From the NCBI GenBank assembly GCA_937907215.1, contig CALESG010000019.1:1-44731 (forward strand): a stretch of DNA of 44,731 bases, in the 5' to 3' direction. How positions within the stretch are numbered: the stretch's first letter is position 1; each line of letters opens with the position of its first letter. Made by a program: the position numbers and the translations under genes. The stretch comes from an uncultured Ruminococcus sp. (GTDB lineage Bacteria; Bacillota; Clostridia; Oscillospirales; Ruminococcaceae). The notes below the pieces were generated by a model. That model worked only from the letters and a program-made list of their open reading frames with translations. It had not been told where the DNA came from and made no database searches. Of the stretch, positions 15,488 to 24,421 are shown piece after piece.

Positions 15488-15516
15488 TTGCATTTTTTCT
15501 TAAGATAGGGTATAAT
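15488..15516 (+). promoter_or_regulatory. Promoter of the division and cell-wall cluster
   Basis: TTGCAT (15488-15493), 17 bases, TATAAT (15511-15516). The start of transcription falls at the first of the MraZ-type repeats. Confidence 0.75.
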
Positions 15517-15525
15517 AAATATACA

Positions 15526-15583
15526 GTGGTTAAAAGTGGTTCTGCGTGCCGTGAAGTGGGTTCAATGTGGTGCTGCTGTGCCT
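15526..15583 (+). promoter_or_regulatory. Array of six MraZ-box repeats
   Basis: GTG-starting repeats occur at 15526, 15536, 15546, 15556, 15567 and 15578, spaced 10, 10, 10, 11 and 11 bases. Those at 15526, 15536, 15556 and 15567 read GTGG, and the second is AAAGTGG. MraZ is known to bind short direct repeats with a GTG or TGGG core upstream of its own gene and repress the cluster. The array lies between the transcription start and the mraZ start codon. Confidence 0.72.
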
Positions 15584-15610
15584 GATATTCTTAGAAAGGC
15601 GGAGAGCAAA

Positions 15611-16039
15611 ATGACATCATTGATGGGTACATATTACCATAATATTGATGTTAAGGGACGAATGAACTTTCCGACAAAGCTTCGTGAAATTCTGGGAATA
15701 TCTTTTTACATTACTAAAAGTATAGATTCACCTTGTCTTACTGTTTATTCACAGGAAGAATGGAATAAGCTTTCAGAAAAAGTTGCTGAAATGCCTGCTT
15801 CAAAATCAGGAGCAATAAAGAGGTGGCTTTTTTCAGGCGCTTGTGAAGTTACTCCCGATAAACAAGGACGCATTTTGCTGCCGCAAGAATTGCGAACATT
15901 CGCAGGACTTAAAAAAGATATTGTGGTAATTGGTGCTAATGATAAGGCTGAAATATGGGATAAGGCACGGTGGGATGAGATGAATTCTTCTATTGATATG
16001 GAAGAACTTCTTGCAACAATGTCAGAACTTGGCTTTTAA
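15611..16039 (+). CDS. mraZ: Transcriptional regulator MraZ
   Basis: MraZ is a double SpoVT/AbrB-fold DNA-binding protein that forms rings and represses the division and cell-wall cluster. The 142-residue protein has both halves: GTYYHNIDVKGRMNFPTKLRE near the start and CEVTPDKQGRILLPQELRTFAGL in the middle, each with the DxxGRxxxP motif. I chose ATG 15611, which follows AAAGGCGGAGAG and gives the family start; a GTG at 15536 would run the coding region through the operator repeats. It is the first gene of the cluster, and the repeats at 15526-15583 are its probable binding site. Confidence 0.93.
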   Translation: MTSLMGTYYHNIDVKGRMNFPTKLREILGISFYITKSIDSPCLTVYSQEEWNKLSEKVAEMPASKSGAIKRWLFSGACEVTPDKQGRILLPQELRTFAGLKKDIVVIGANDKAEIWDKARWDEMNSSIDMEELLATMSELGF

Positions 16040-16051
16040 GGCGGTGACAAT

Positions 16052-16975
16052 ATGGAATTTTTGCATATACCTGTTTTGCTTAACGAGGTTCTTGAGGGAC
16101 TTGATATAAAACCTGATGGTATCTATGTCGATGGAACAGTTGGTGGTGCAGGGCATTCTAGAGAAATAGCAAAAAGACTTTCTGCAAAAGGATTTCTAAT
16201 AGGCCTTGACCGTGATCCTGATGCGGTTGAGGTTGCTGGCGAAAGACTTAAAGAATTCCATGCTGAAGTTTTCCACTGTAATTATGATGAAATACGCAGT
16301 GTGCTTGATAAATTGGAAGTACCGGCTGTTGATGGTATTCTTATGGATCTAGGTGTTTCTTCACATCAGCTTGATACCGGTGAAAGAGGTTTTTCATATC
16401 ACGTAGATGCACCTCTTGATATGCGTATGAGTCAGGCTGGTCTTAGTGCCGAAGAACTTGTAAATACATGGTCAGAATCTGCTATTTCAAGAATTTTGTT
16501 TGAGTATGGAGAGGAAAAATTTGCACGTAGTATTGCACGAAAAATCGTTCAGGCTCGTGAAGAAGCTCCTATAAAAACTACAATGCAGCTTGCCGAAATT
16601 GTAAAAAGCAGCGTTCCGCAAAAAGTACGCAGGGAAAAAAATCCATGTAAAAAAACATTTCAAGCGATCCGAATTGCTGTAAATGGTGAATTTGAACATT
16701 TGCATCGTGGTTTGGAGTCGGCGTTTTATTGCCTTAAACCTGGAGGCAGACTGGCTGTTATAACTTTTCATTCACTTGAAGACCGAATTGTGAAGAAACA
16801 ATTTGCAAAGTGGTGTCAGGGCTGCATATGTCCTCCAGATTTTCCTCAATGTGTATGTGGCAGAAAACCAGAAGGCAGTCTTATAAATCGTAAACCTCTG
16901 ACTGCTGGAGAATCAGAACTTGCTCAAAATATTCGCAGCCGAAGTGCAAAGCTAAGGGTGATAGAGAGGAGATAA
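16052..16975 (+). CDS. rsmH: 16S rRNA (cytosine-1402-N4)-methyltransferase
   Basis: RsmH (MraW) methylates N4 of C1402 in the P-site region of 16S rRNA. The 307-residue protein has the N-terminal HIPVLLNEVLEGL, the S-adenosylmethionine motif DGTVGGAGHS, the family blocks MDLGVSSHQLDTGERGFSY and ITFHSLEDRIVK, and the C-terminal RSRSAKLRVIER end. The Cys-rich CQGCICPPDFPQCVCG segment is usual for this family. It follows mraZ by 12 bases with ribosome site AAGGCGGTG. Confidence 0.96.
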   Translation: MEFLHIPVLLNEVLEGLDIKPDGIYVDGTVGGAGHSREIAKRLSAKGFLIGLDRDPDAVEVAGERLKEFHAEVFHCNYDEIRSVLDKLEVPAVDGILMDLGVSSHQLDTGERGFSYHVDAPLDMRMSQAGLSAEELVNTWSESAISRILFEYGEEKFARSIARKIVQAREEAPIKTTMQLAEIVKSSVPQKVRREKNPCKKTFQAIRIAVNGEFEHLHRGLESAFYCLKPGGRLAVITFHSLEDRIVKKQFAKWCQGCICPPDFPQCVCGRKPEGSLINRKPLTAGESELAQNIRSRSAKLRVIERR

Positions 16976-16983
16976 TCTGTATT

Positions 16984-17475
16984 ATGGCTGAGCAGCGTGA
17001 AGAAATAAAGACTGAGATGGCGCAGCAGACAGCCTCAGCAGAAAATAATTCAACTGATAAATTAAAAGGAAAAGATTCAAGGAGAAAAATATTTTACATT
17101 GCGCCTCAAAAAAAGGGGCAGGCTATTAAAATCCTTATTGTAAGTGTTTTCGCACTTGTTTTATTTTTCTTTGTAATAAATAGTTACGTTCAGCTTAATG
17201 AAGTTTATTCAGATATTTCAGCAGCAAATACTGAACTCAATGAGCTGAAAAGTGAAAATGTTCGTATGCAAACTGAGCTTGAAGGTCAAGCGTCTATTAG
17301 AAATATAAAAAAATACGCAGAAGAAGAGCTTGGTTTGAAAAAAATGTCACAATCTCAGATTCAGTATATTCAGATACAGACTGAAGATGAGGTAATTGTG
17401 GAAGAACCGGAGCAAAATATATTTGTCAAAATAAAACGCTGGTTTATGGATTTGATAGAATATCTCAGAGGATAA
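16984..17475 (+). CDS. ftsL: FtsL/DivIC-like septum protein
   Basis: The 163-residue protein has a charged cytoplasmic part (1-54), one membrane helix (about 55-75) and a coiled coil (about 76-125) that ends EEELGLKKMSQSQIQYIQI, as in FtsL and DivIC proteins that scaffold the divisome with FtsQ. The sequence is poorly conserved in this family, so position (rsmH, then this gene, then the PBP) carries much of the assignment. The GAGAGGAG ribosome site is rather far from the ATG. The last 40 residues are acidic, then aromatic and basic, with a possible membrane-binding amphipathic end. Confidence 0.82.
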   Translation: MAEQREEIKTEMAQQTASAENNSTDKLKGKDSRRKIFYIAPQKKGQAIKILIVSVFALVLFFFVINSYVQLNEVYSDISAANTELNELKSENVRMQTELEGQASIRNIKKYAEEELGLKKMSQSQIQYIQIQTEDEVIVEEPEQNIFVKIKRWFMDLIEYLRG

Positions 17476-17868
17476 CCGGCATATCATGTACAAGACAAAC
17501 GTTTTATGTACATTATTATTTAGCTGCTATCGGAAGCATTATATTAAAAAAAGAGAGAGCTGCCGTTAGTATATATAAAAAGAAAGAGATACAAAATCGG
17601 GTGTCGAAAAAATGGAAGCGATCCGTGTGACAGCATTGCCATCGGACAGATGGAATGCACACGGATTTATTCCGCAAAAAATTAAGCAGGAAAGGAACCG
17701 TTTCCTGTTTAATGAGAATTCCTGTCGCAAAGACAGTTCAAATAGTATACAACGCCTTGTGATAGGCTGTTGACTTTGTTACAAGGGCGGGGTATTTTTT
17801 AAGGATTCCCGCCTTATTCTATTTATTTAAGAATAAATAAAGGTGAACCGGAAAGGAGAGCTATTGTT
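17476..17868 (+). promoter_or_regulatory. Structured 393-base leader of the division PBP gene
   Basis: No gene is seen here; instead there is a chain of hairpins. The 46-base stem at 17621-17666 pairs ATCCGTGT with ACACGGAT and GCATTgCCATC with GATGGAATGC. A 12-base stem joins 17682-17693 to 17701-17712. CTGTC/GACAG lies at 17722-17736. The last two exclude each other: CGCCTTGT (17753-17760) with ACAAGG and CG (17781-17789), or a terminator-like stem 17784-17791 with 17808-17815. A weak promoter-like TTGACT lies at 17770-17775. It resembles a cis-regulatory RNA, but I recognise no known class. Confidence 0.5.
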
Positions 17869-20226
17869 TTGAGTAAAGATAAAACAGATAAAGATGCATC
17901 AAAAATCGAATTTGTCAGAAAAAATGCACCTACAGCAAGAATGAAATCGCATTTAAATATAGGTGTAATTTCAATTATGGCTGTTATTTGCGGTGCTGTA
18001 ATTGCAAATCTTTTCAAGGTTTCTATTGTTGAACATGAAAAATACGATAAGCTTGCAAATAATTATCATTTTGATAAAATTACTCTTGATGCACAGCGTG
18101 GTGCTATTTATGATGCAACAGGTACACCGCTTGCATGGAGTGCAACTGTATATAATGTTTATATTGATCCAACTCTTTTTAGAGAAGAAATGAAGGATAT
18201 TGAAGAATCAAACGAAGCTAAACGTGCAGATGCTCAGAAAAATGGTGAAACTGCTGATAATCTTATAAACGTTGAAAATCTTAAAATGTCTATTGCAAAT
18301 TATCTTGCAAGCAAGCTTGATATTGATGCAAAAGAGATCACAGATTCATATGAACTTGATGGCAGATATTATCTTTTAAAAACACAGGTAGAAAAAAGTA
18401 TCGTAGATGAAATTATGGCATATTTCAGCGAAAAGAACCTGATTTCCTTTGCTTCTCAGCCCACAACAAAGCGTTATTATCCACAAGATGAGCTTGCTGC
18501 AAGTGTTATTGGCTTTACAAACAGCGATGGTGCAGGACAGTATGGTATTGAATATATGTATGATTCATATTTGTCCGGTGTTGATGGAAGAGTAATATCA
18601 GCTCAGGCTGCTAATGGTGAGGAAATGCCTTATCGTTATTCTACTACATATGATGCTGAAAATGGTGATTCTGTTTATTTGACTATTGATACAACTATTC
18701 AATATTATCTGGAAAAAGCACTTGGAGAAATGGTCACTGACTTTAATGTTAAGAAGAGAGCAAGCGGTATTATAATGAATCCTAAGACAGGTGCAGTTTA
18801 TGCCATGGCTACATATCCTTCTTTTGATCTTAATAATCCATCTGAAATTTATGATGACGCAACAGCACAGAGCCTGGCACTCTTATCCGGTCAGGAATAT
18901 ACAGAGGCATATACAACAGCACGTGAACTTCAGTGGAAAAATAAAGCTGTATCTGAAATTTACTATCCTGGTTCTGTATTTAAGGTTATCACAAGTGCAT
19001 CTGCTTTTGAAGAAAAGCTTATTGATATAAAGAATGATATGTTTAATTGCAATGGTACATTTGATGTAAGCGGTGTTCCAATACGTTGTTCTAATAGAAG
19101 CGGTCATGGTTCACAGAATTATACACTTGCTCTTACAAATTCATGTAACCCTGCATTTATGCAGATTGGTTTAAGACTTGGACCGGAGAGATTCTTACAA
19201 TATTTTGAAGGATTTGGACTTTCCGGAAGAACCGGAATAGATCTTCCAGGTGAATCAAACAGCATTTATGTAGATGCAGATATGAGTAATGTCGACCTTG
19301 CATCATCATCATTCGGTCAGGTTAATAAGATTACACCTATTCAGATGATCACAGCCTATGCTGCTGCTATCAACGGAGGTTATCTTGTAACACCTCATAT
19401 AATGGATAAGATCGAAGATGAAGACGGCAATCTTGTTCGTGAAAGCAAAACTAATATAAAACGTCAGGTCGTATCTGCCGAAACATCAGAAACGATGCGT
19501 CAACAGCTTGAATCTGTTGTTGCGAACAAACATGAAACCAATGCCTACATAGAGGGATACAGAATCGGTGGTAAATCTGGTACATCTGAAAAACTTGATG
19601 AATATAACGGTGCAAATGAAGAATCTATGCAATATGTTGCTTCTTATTGCTGCTTTGCTCCTGCTGATGATCCAGAGGTTATTTTGCTTGTAATGGCAGA
19701 TGAGCCTGATACAAGTATAAATTATTACGGCGGTTCAGTTGCTGCACCTTATGCAAGAAATATTATGGAAGATGTTTTGCCATATCTTGGCTTTTATCAT
19801 GAAACAAGTAATACTGTTGAATCAAATAATGTTACAGTTCCTATGCTGCAGGATAAGAGCATTGAAGAGGCAAAGTCGATGCTTGCTGAGCTTGGACTTT
19901 CATGTGAGGTCGTTGGAAACGGTTCTTCTATTATAAGGCAGTGTCCGGCAACGGGATTTAGCATTGAAAAGAGTGGTATAGTACTTCTTTATACAGACGA
20001 TGCAACGGAGCCGCAGTATGTAGAAGTTCCGGATCTGCTTGGAAAGACAGCGGTCGAATCTGAAGAAGCTCTTAGGGAAGCTGGTTTGAACCTTGTAACT
20101 ATTGGTGCATCTGCTGAAAATTCAGGAGCAATAGTTCAGTTCCAGTCTGAACAGGCTGGCTCAAGCGTTGAAAAGGGTACAGTAATAACCCTTACAATGG
20201 TTCTTGATGATCAGGCAGGTTGGTAA
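17869..20226 (+). CDS. Class B penicillin-binding protein with two PASTA domains
   Basis: The 785-residue protein is the septal transpeptidase that cross-links peptidoglycan with FtsW. One membrane helix (about 27-47) is followed by the dimerisation domain and the transpeptidase domain with Ser369 in SVFK, SCN at 425-427 and KSGT at 569-572. Two PASTA domains close it (about 655-720 and 722-785, VPMLQDKSIEEAK and VPDLLGKTAVESEE); these bind peptidoglycan or muropeptides and are typical of Firmicute division and sporulation PBPs. The start is TTG 17869 after AAAGGAG, because the earlier TTG runs straight into a stop. It could be an FtsI/PbpB or a SpoVD orthologue; gene order supports the former. 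Confidence 0.88.
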   Translation: MSKDKTDKDASKIEFVRKNAPTARMKSHLNIGVISIMAVICGAVIANLFKVSIVEHEKYDKLANNYHFDKITLDAQRGAIYDATGTPLAWSATVYNVYIDPTLFREEMKDIEESNEAKRADAQKNGETADNLINVENLKMSIANYLASKLDIDAKEITDSYELDGRYYLLKTQVEKSIVDEIMAYFSEKNLISFASQPTTKRYYPQDELAASVIGFTNSDGAGQYGIEYMYDSYLSGVDGRVISAQAANGEEMPYRYSTTYDAENGDSVYLTIDTTIQYYLEKALGEMVTDFNVKKRASGIIMNPKTGAVYAMATYPSFDLNNPSEIYDDATAQSLALLSGQEYTEAYTTARELQWKNKAVSEIYYPGSVFKVITSASAFEEKLIDIKNDMFNCNGTFDVSGVPIRCSNRSGHGSQNYTLALTNSCNPAFMQIGLRLGPERFLQYFEGFGLSGRTGIDLPGESNSIYVDADMSNVDLASSSFGQVNKITPIQMITAYAAAINGGYLVTPHIMDKIEDEDGNLVRESKTNIKRQVVSAETSETMRQQLESVVANKHETNAYIEGYRIGGKSGTSEKLDEYNGANEESMQYVASYCCFAPADDPEVILLVMADEPDTSINYYGGSVAAPYARNIMEDVLPYLGFYHETSNTVESNNVTVPMLQDKSIEEAKSMLAELGLSCEVVGNGSSIIRQCPATGFSIEKSGIVLLYTDDATEPQYVEVPDLLGKTAVESEEALREAGLNLVTIGASAENSGAIVQFQSEQAGSSVEKGTVITLTMVLDDQAGW

Positions 20227-20269
20227 TAAGACATTACAGAAATTCATTTCGGTAATGGTTTTATATATT

Positions 20270-20432
20270 AGAACATGTCTTAATAAAATGTACTATACGT
20301 CTTTTCGGCAAATTTTTTCGCTGACTGCGTTAAAAAATCTCAACATACGAAAGTATGCTTTCGCTTTTTTGCCTTGTCATTTAAAAAATTATGCTCGAAA
20401 ATCCGCACACTAATCTTATGAAGACAGGTTCT
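20270..20432. repeat. Dispersed palindromic repeat, copy 2
   Basis: AGAACATGTCTT (20270-20281) and AAGACAGGTTCT (20421-20432) are inverted copies with one mismatch. The centre has CATAC-GAAA-GTATG (20344-20357), a stem with a GNRA tetraloop, and then a TTTTTTG run. It is related to the element at 2331-2504 and lies between the PBP gene and murE in the gap 20227-20533. Nothing else is seen in this gap apart from the murE ribosome site. Confidence 0.6.
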
Positions 20433-20533
20433 TATAAAAAATTCTCTTTATATGAGAAAATAAAAAGCAGTATATAAATAATGCTGCGGTGTAATAATAC
20501 GATTGAACACAGCGTATGAAAGGTGGTATCACC

Positions 20534-21979
20534 ATGCGGTTATATGAATTGCTTGATGGAAAAGCACAGACAAAACTTGAAGATATAGAAATAACTGGTC
20601 TTACTGATGATTCCAGAAAAGTAGAGAGTGGAATGATTTTTGTTTGTGTAAAGGGCGGAAGTTTTGACGGACATAATGTCGCAGCTAATATGCTTGAAAA
20701 GGGTGCAGCTGCCGTTGTTGTTGAAAGAGATTTGGGACTTGGCGATAGACAAATTATTGTAGAAAACTCACGTGAATTTTATGGCGAACTTTGTGCTGCT
20801 TGGTTCCATCATCCCGAAAGACACCTTAAATTTATAGGTGTAACCGGTACAAATGGCAAGACAACTATTACAAATATTATCAAAAGAATTCTTACGTCAA
20901 AGGGTCATAAGGTTGGTCTTATAGGAACGATTCAAAATGAGATAGGTGATCGTGTGATCCACACAGATAATACCACTCCTATGGTATATGACCTTATGAA
21001 GCTTTATTCTGAGATGTTAGATGAAGGCTGCGATTATGTTGTAATGGAAGTTTCATCTTTTGGTTTGGTACAGTATCGTATAGGACCTACTCATTTTGAA
21101 ACAGCTGTTTTCACAAATCTTACTCAAGATCATCTTGATTACCACGGTACTATGGAGAATTATTATCAGGCTAAGCGTATGCTTTTTGATAAGTGCGATT
21201 ATGCTGTTATAAATGTAGATGATGAATATGGAAAAAGACTTTTTGATGAAATAAGCTGCGAAAAGGTTTCATATAGCTGCTGCGGAAGAGGAGATTTTTA
21301 TGCAGACGCAATAAAGCTTCGTGCAAACGGTACTGGCTTTTGGTTGTGTCATGGTGAAAAATCATATCAGCTTAATCTTCTTATGACAGGAATGTTTAAT
21401 GTTGCAAACGTTACAGCTGCTATAGCGGCTTGCTTGCGAGCAGGCATCAGTATGGAAGAGATTATAGGAATATTGGAAAACTATACCGGTGTAAGAGGTC
21501 GCTGCGAAATTATACCTACAGGCAGAGAATTTACAGTAATATGTGACTATGCACATACACCGGACGCTATTGAGAACATTCTCAGCAGCGTGAAGGAATA
21601 TACAACAGGCAGACTTTTGTGTTTATTTGGCTGCGGCGGAAATCGTGATCGTACTAAAAGACCCAAGATGGCTGCCGCTGCTGCAAAGTATGCAGATATG
21701 CTTATAATTACTTCTGATAATCCACGTGATGAAGATCCGAAAGCGATAATTTCAGAAATTATCACAGGACTTAAAGGTATTGATGTACCTTATGAAGTAG
21801 TTATTGATAGAAAAGCCGCTATTCTCAAAGGAATGCAGCTTGCTAAAGCCGGTGATGTCCTTGTGCTTGCCGGCAAAGGTCATGAAGATTATCAGATACT
21901 TGCAGGAGGAAGACATATTCACATGGACGAACGTGAAATAGTAAAGGAATGTCTATCACTGCTGAATGCAAATAAATAA
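20534..21979 (+). CDS. murE: UDP-MurNAc-L-Ala-D-Glu:meso-diaminopimelate ligase
   Basis: MurE adds the third amino acid to the peptidoglycan precursor. The 481-residue protein has the Mur-ligase N-domain, the ATP site GVTGTNGKTT (Lys109), the central domain with HLDYHGTMENY, and the C-terminal domain. The DNPR motif at 395-398 is the signature of meso-diaminopimelate specificity, so the wall is predicted to be of the mDAP type. ATG 20534 is preferred over the earlier in-frame ATG 20516, because AAAGGTGG (20519-20526) stands before it and the protein then starts MRLYELLDG. It follows the second repeat element and precedes murF by 21 bases. Confidence 0.95.
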   Translation: MRLYELLDGKAQTKLEDIEITGLTDDSRKVESGMIFVCVKGGSFDGHNVAANMLEKGAAAVVVERDLGLGDRQIIVENSREFYGELCAAWFHHPERHLKFIGVTGTNGKTTITNIIKRILTSKGHKVGLIGTIQNEIGDRVIHTDNTTPMVYDLMKLYSEMLDEGCDYVVMEVSSFGLVQYRIGPTHFETAVFTNLTQDHLDYHGTMENYYQAKRMLFDKCDYAVINVDDEYGKRLFDEISCEKVSYSCCGRGDFYADAIKLRANGTGFWLCHGEKSYQLNLLMTGMFNVANVTAAIAACLRAGISMEEIIGILENYTGVRGRCEIIPTGREFTVICDYAHTPDAIENILSSVKEYTTGRLLCLFGCGGNRDRTKRPKMAAAAAKYADMLIITSDNPRDEDPKAIISEIITGLKGIDVPYEVVIDRKAAILKGMQLAKAGDVLVLAGKGHEDYQILAGGRHIHMDEREIVKECLSLLNANK

Positions 21980-22000
21980 TAGTTAGGGGAAACAGATAAG

Positions 22001-23380
22001 ATGGAAAAACTGAATCTTACAGAAATTGCAGCAGCTCTTGGAACGACTGCTCCGATGGAAGCTGAAATAACAGAAATATCTACTGATACAAGAAATTTAC
22101 CTGAAGGCTGCCTTTTTTTAGCACTTAAAGGTACACATTTTGATGGCCATGCGTTTGCAAAACGTGCTGTTGAAAGCGGTGCAGCGGCTGTTGTTACTGA
22201 GTATGAGATAGAGGGTTGTCCTTGTCTGGTGGTTCCTGATACACGCCGTGCATTATTGCAGATCGCCACATATTATAGAAAGAAATTTTCACCTGTTTTA
22301 ATAGGTGTTACAGGAAGTGTCGGAAAAACTACTTCAAAGGAAATGATCGCACTGGTGCTTTCATCTTCCTTTAATACACTTAAAACACAGGGCAATCTTA
22401 ATAATGAAATAGGACTTCCTAAAACTCTTTTAGAGCTTAATTCCGGTCATGAAGCAGCCGTTATAGAAATGGGAATGTCTGATTTTGGTGAGATACACAG
22501 ACTTAGTTCTGCAACTCAGCCTACAATAGGTGTGATCACTAATATAGGTTTTTCACATATTGAAAACCTGAAATCTCAGGAGGGCATATTAAAGGCAAAA
22601 CTTGAGATACTTGATGGTATGAAAGATGATGCACCGCTTGTAGTAAATGGTGATGATGCATATCTTGAACCGCTTAAAAATAAGCTTTCACGTCCTGTTT
22701 ATACATATGGCATTGAAAATGAAGATGTTGATGTACGTGCAGTAAATATTACAGCAGAAGAAAACAGTACATCTTTCAATGTTATTGAAAACGGTGAAAA
22801 AACTTGTTATGTGACACTTCCTTGTGTAGGACTTCATAATGTACTCGATGCACTTGGAGCTTATTGTGCCGGACGTTTGGCAAATATAGAGCCTGAAAAA
22901 ATTGCTGAGGCTTTGGGCAAATATAAAACAGTTGGCTTTAGACAGAATATAGAGCAGCATGGAACATATACTCTTATTGTAGACTGTTATAATGCAAGTC
23001 CGGATTCCATGAAAGCAGCACTCCATGTGCTTAAAGAGATGAAATCATCAGGCAGAAAGGCAGCTGTTCTCGGCGATATGCTTGAGCTTGGCGACCTTTC
23101 AAGAAAGCTTCATGAAATAGTAGGCAATATGACTCTTGCAAGTGGTGCGGATCAGATCTTCTGTTATGGCACACAGGCAAGATACATTGCAGAAGCTGCT
23201 GCCGCTGCCGGAGCATCTGTATTCCATACAGAAGATAAAACAGAGCTTTGCTGTGCTATTCGTGCATACCTTAGACCGGGTGATTTGATACTTTTTAAAG
23301 CAAGCCGTGGAATGCATCTTGAAGATTGCATAAAAGAGATATTCAGACAGGAGGATGAGCAAAATGCCGTTCTGGATTGA
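22001..23380 (+). CDS. murF: UDP-MurNAc-tripeptide:D-Ala-D-Ala ligase
   Basis: MurF finishes the cytoplasmic pentapeptide by adding D-Ala-D-Ala. The 459-residue protein has the N-domain with STDTRNLPEGCLFLALKG, the ATP site GVTGSVGKTTSKE, the EMGMSDFGEI motif and the late LILFKASRGMHLE found in MurF. Its ribosome site (TAGGGG) is modest and 13-14 bases from the ATG. The end overlaps the mraY start by 17 bases, so the two are translationally coupled. Confidence 0.95.
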   Translation: MEKLNLTEIAAALGTTAPMEAEITEISTDTRNLPEGCLFLALKGTHFDGHAFAKRAVESGAAAVVTEYEIEGCPCLVVPDTRRALLQIATYYRKKFSPVLIGVTGSVGKTTSKEMIALVLSSSFNTLKTQGNLNNEIGLPKTLLELNSGHEAAVIEMGMSDFGEIHRLSSATQPTIGVITNIGFSHIENLKSQEGILKAKLEILDGMKDDAPLVVNGDDAYLEPLKNKLSRPVYTYGIENEDVDVRAVNITAEENSTSFNVIENGEKTCYVTLPCVGLHNVLDALGAYCAGRLANIEPEKIAEALGKYKTVGFRQNIEQHGTYTLIVDCYNASPDSMKAALHVLKEMKSSGRKAAVLGDMLELGDLSRKLHEIVGNMTLASGADQIFCYGTQARYIAEAAAAAGASVFHTEDKTELCCAIRAYLRPGDLILFKASRGMHLEDCIKEIFRQEDEQNAVLD

Positions 23381-24410
23381 GCTTATTGCAGGACTTTTAT
23401 CGTTTGTTATTGCAGCGGTATGCGGAAAGCTGCTTATACCATTTCTCCATAAGCTGAAATTTGGTCAGCCTATAAAAGTTGAATTTGGACCAAAATGGCA
23501 TAAGAATAAGCAGGGTACACCGACTATGGGCGGAATCATGTTTATAATTTCTACTGTAATATCGGTTTCTGTAGGTTATATTATATATCGCATGACATCG
23601 CTTGTTGTTCTTGGAGAAGAATCTGCTGCTGCGTCAAATGCGGCAATGCGTCTTCTCTGCTGTGTTGTTTTCTGTATACTTTTTGGCGTTATGGGATTCA
23701 TTGATGACTTTACAAAAGTTTCTCGTAACAATAATGATGGACTTTCTCCTATTCAGAAAATTATAATTCAAGTGGTAATATCTGTAGTATGGCTTTTGGC
23801 TATGCGTTACTTTGGCGATACAGATACAAGAATAAATCTTGGATTTGCAAGCTTTGACATTGGTTGGTTTTATTATCCTCTAATGGTTTTGGTAATTATA
23901 TATCTTACAAATGCAGTAAATCTTACAGACGGCATTGATGGTTTGTGTGGAACAGTTACTATGGTGAATATGCTGTTATACACAATTATATTTGTAATAC
24001 TTTCAAATGCAGAGATGACACTTCTCACTATTTCTGTTGCAGGCGGCTGTTTGGGTTTTCTTGTATGGAATTTTCATCCGGCTAAATGTTTTATGGGAGA
24101 TACAGGTTCAATGTTCCTTGGTGCAGCGGTAACTGCCGCAGGTCTTGTAACACATCAGCACCTTGTGCTTGTACTTATTGCTCTTGTTTATATAATTGAA
24201 GCATTGTCTGTTGTTATTCAAGTTTCTTATTTTAAGTACACAAAGAAAAAGTATGGCGAAGGCAGAAGAATTTTCAAAATGACACCTATTCACCATCATT
24301 TTGAGATGAGTGGTTTCAGTGAGTATAAGATCGTAATTACATTTTCGCTGTTTAGTCTAATAGTAGGAATAGGCGGAATTTTGTTGACGCTTTTCCAGGC
24401 TGAAATTTAA
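23364..24410 (+). CDS. mraY: Phospho-MurNAc-pentapeptide transferase
   Basis: MraY joins the pentapeptide precursor to undecaprenyl phosphate to make lipid I at the membrane. The protein has about ten membrane helices and the family signatures KWHKNKQGTPTMGG, FIDDFTK, NLTDGIDGLCG, GDTGSM and PIHHHFEMSG. I chose ATG 23364 (MPFWIELIAG) because CAGGAGG ends nine bases before it, whereas the in-frame ATG 23355 touches the ribosome site. No murD gene follows; ftsW comes directly, 11 bases after. Confidence 0.95.
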   Translation: MPFWIELIAGLLSFVIAAVCGKLLIPFLHKLKFGQPIKVEFGPKWHKNKQGTPTMGGIMFIISTVISVSVGYIIYRMTSLVVLGEESAAASNAAMRLLCCVVFCILFGVMGFIDDFTKVSRNNNDGLSPIQKIIIQVVISVVWLLAMRYFGDTDTRINLGFASFDIGWFYYPLMVLVIIYLTNAVNLTDGIDGLCGTVTMVNMLLYTIIFVILSNAEMTLLTISVAGGCLGFLVWNFHPAKCFMGDTGSMFLGAAVTAAGLVTHQHLVLVLIALVYIIEALSVVIQVSYFKYTKKKYGEGRRIFKMTPIHHHFEMSGFSEYKIVITFSLFSLIVGIGGILLTLFQAEI

Positions 24411-24421
24411 GGAGGTTCGAT

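Noticed and set aside
15536..15610. Upstream GTG start for mraZ
   Set aside because: It would turn the MraZ operator repeats into coding sequence and adds 25 residues not found in the family; ATG 15611 has a good ribosome site.
17713..17745. c-di-GMP-I riboswitch (because of GCAAAG)
   Set aside because: Only a short match; the conserved paired regions and the tetraloop receptor are absent.
17476..17868. T-box riboswitch in the PBP leader (because of GGAACC in a stem-loop)
   Set aside because: The T-box consensus around TGGNACCGCG is not met, and no stem I with a specifier loop is visible; a PBP gene is not a usual target.
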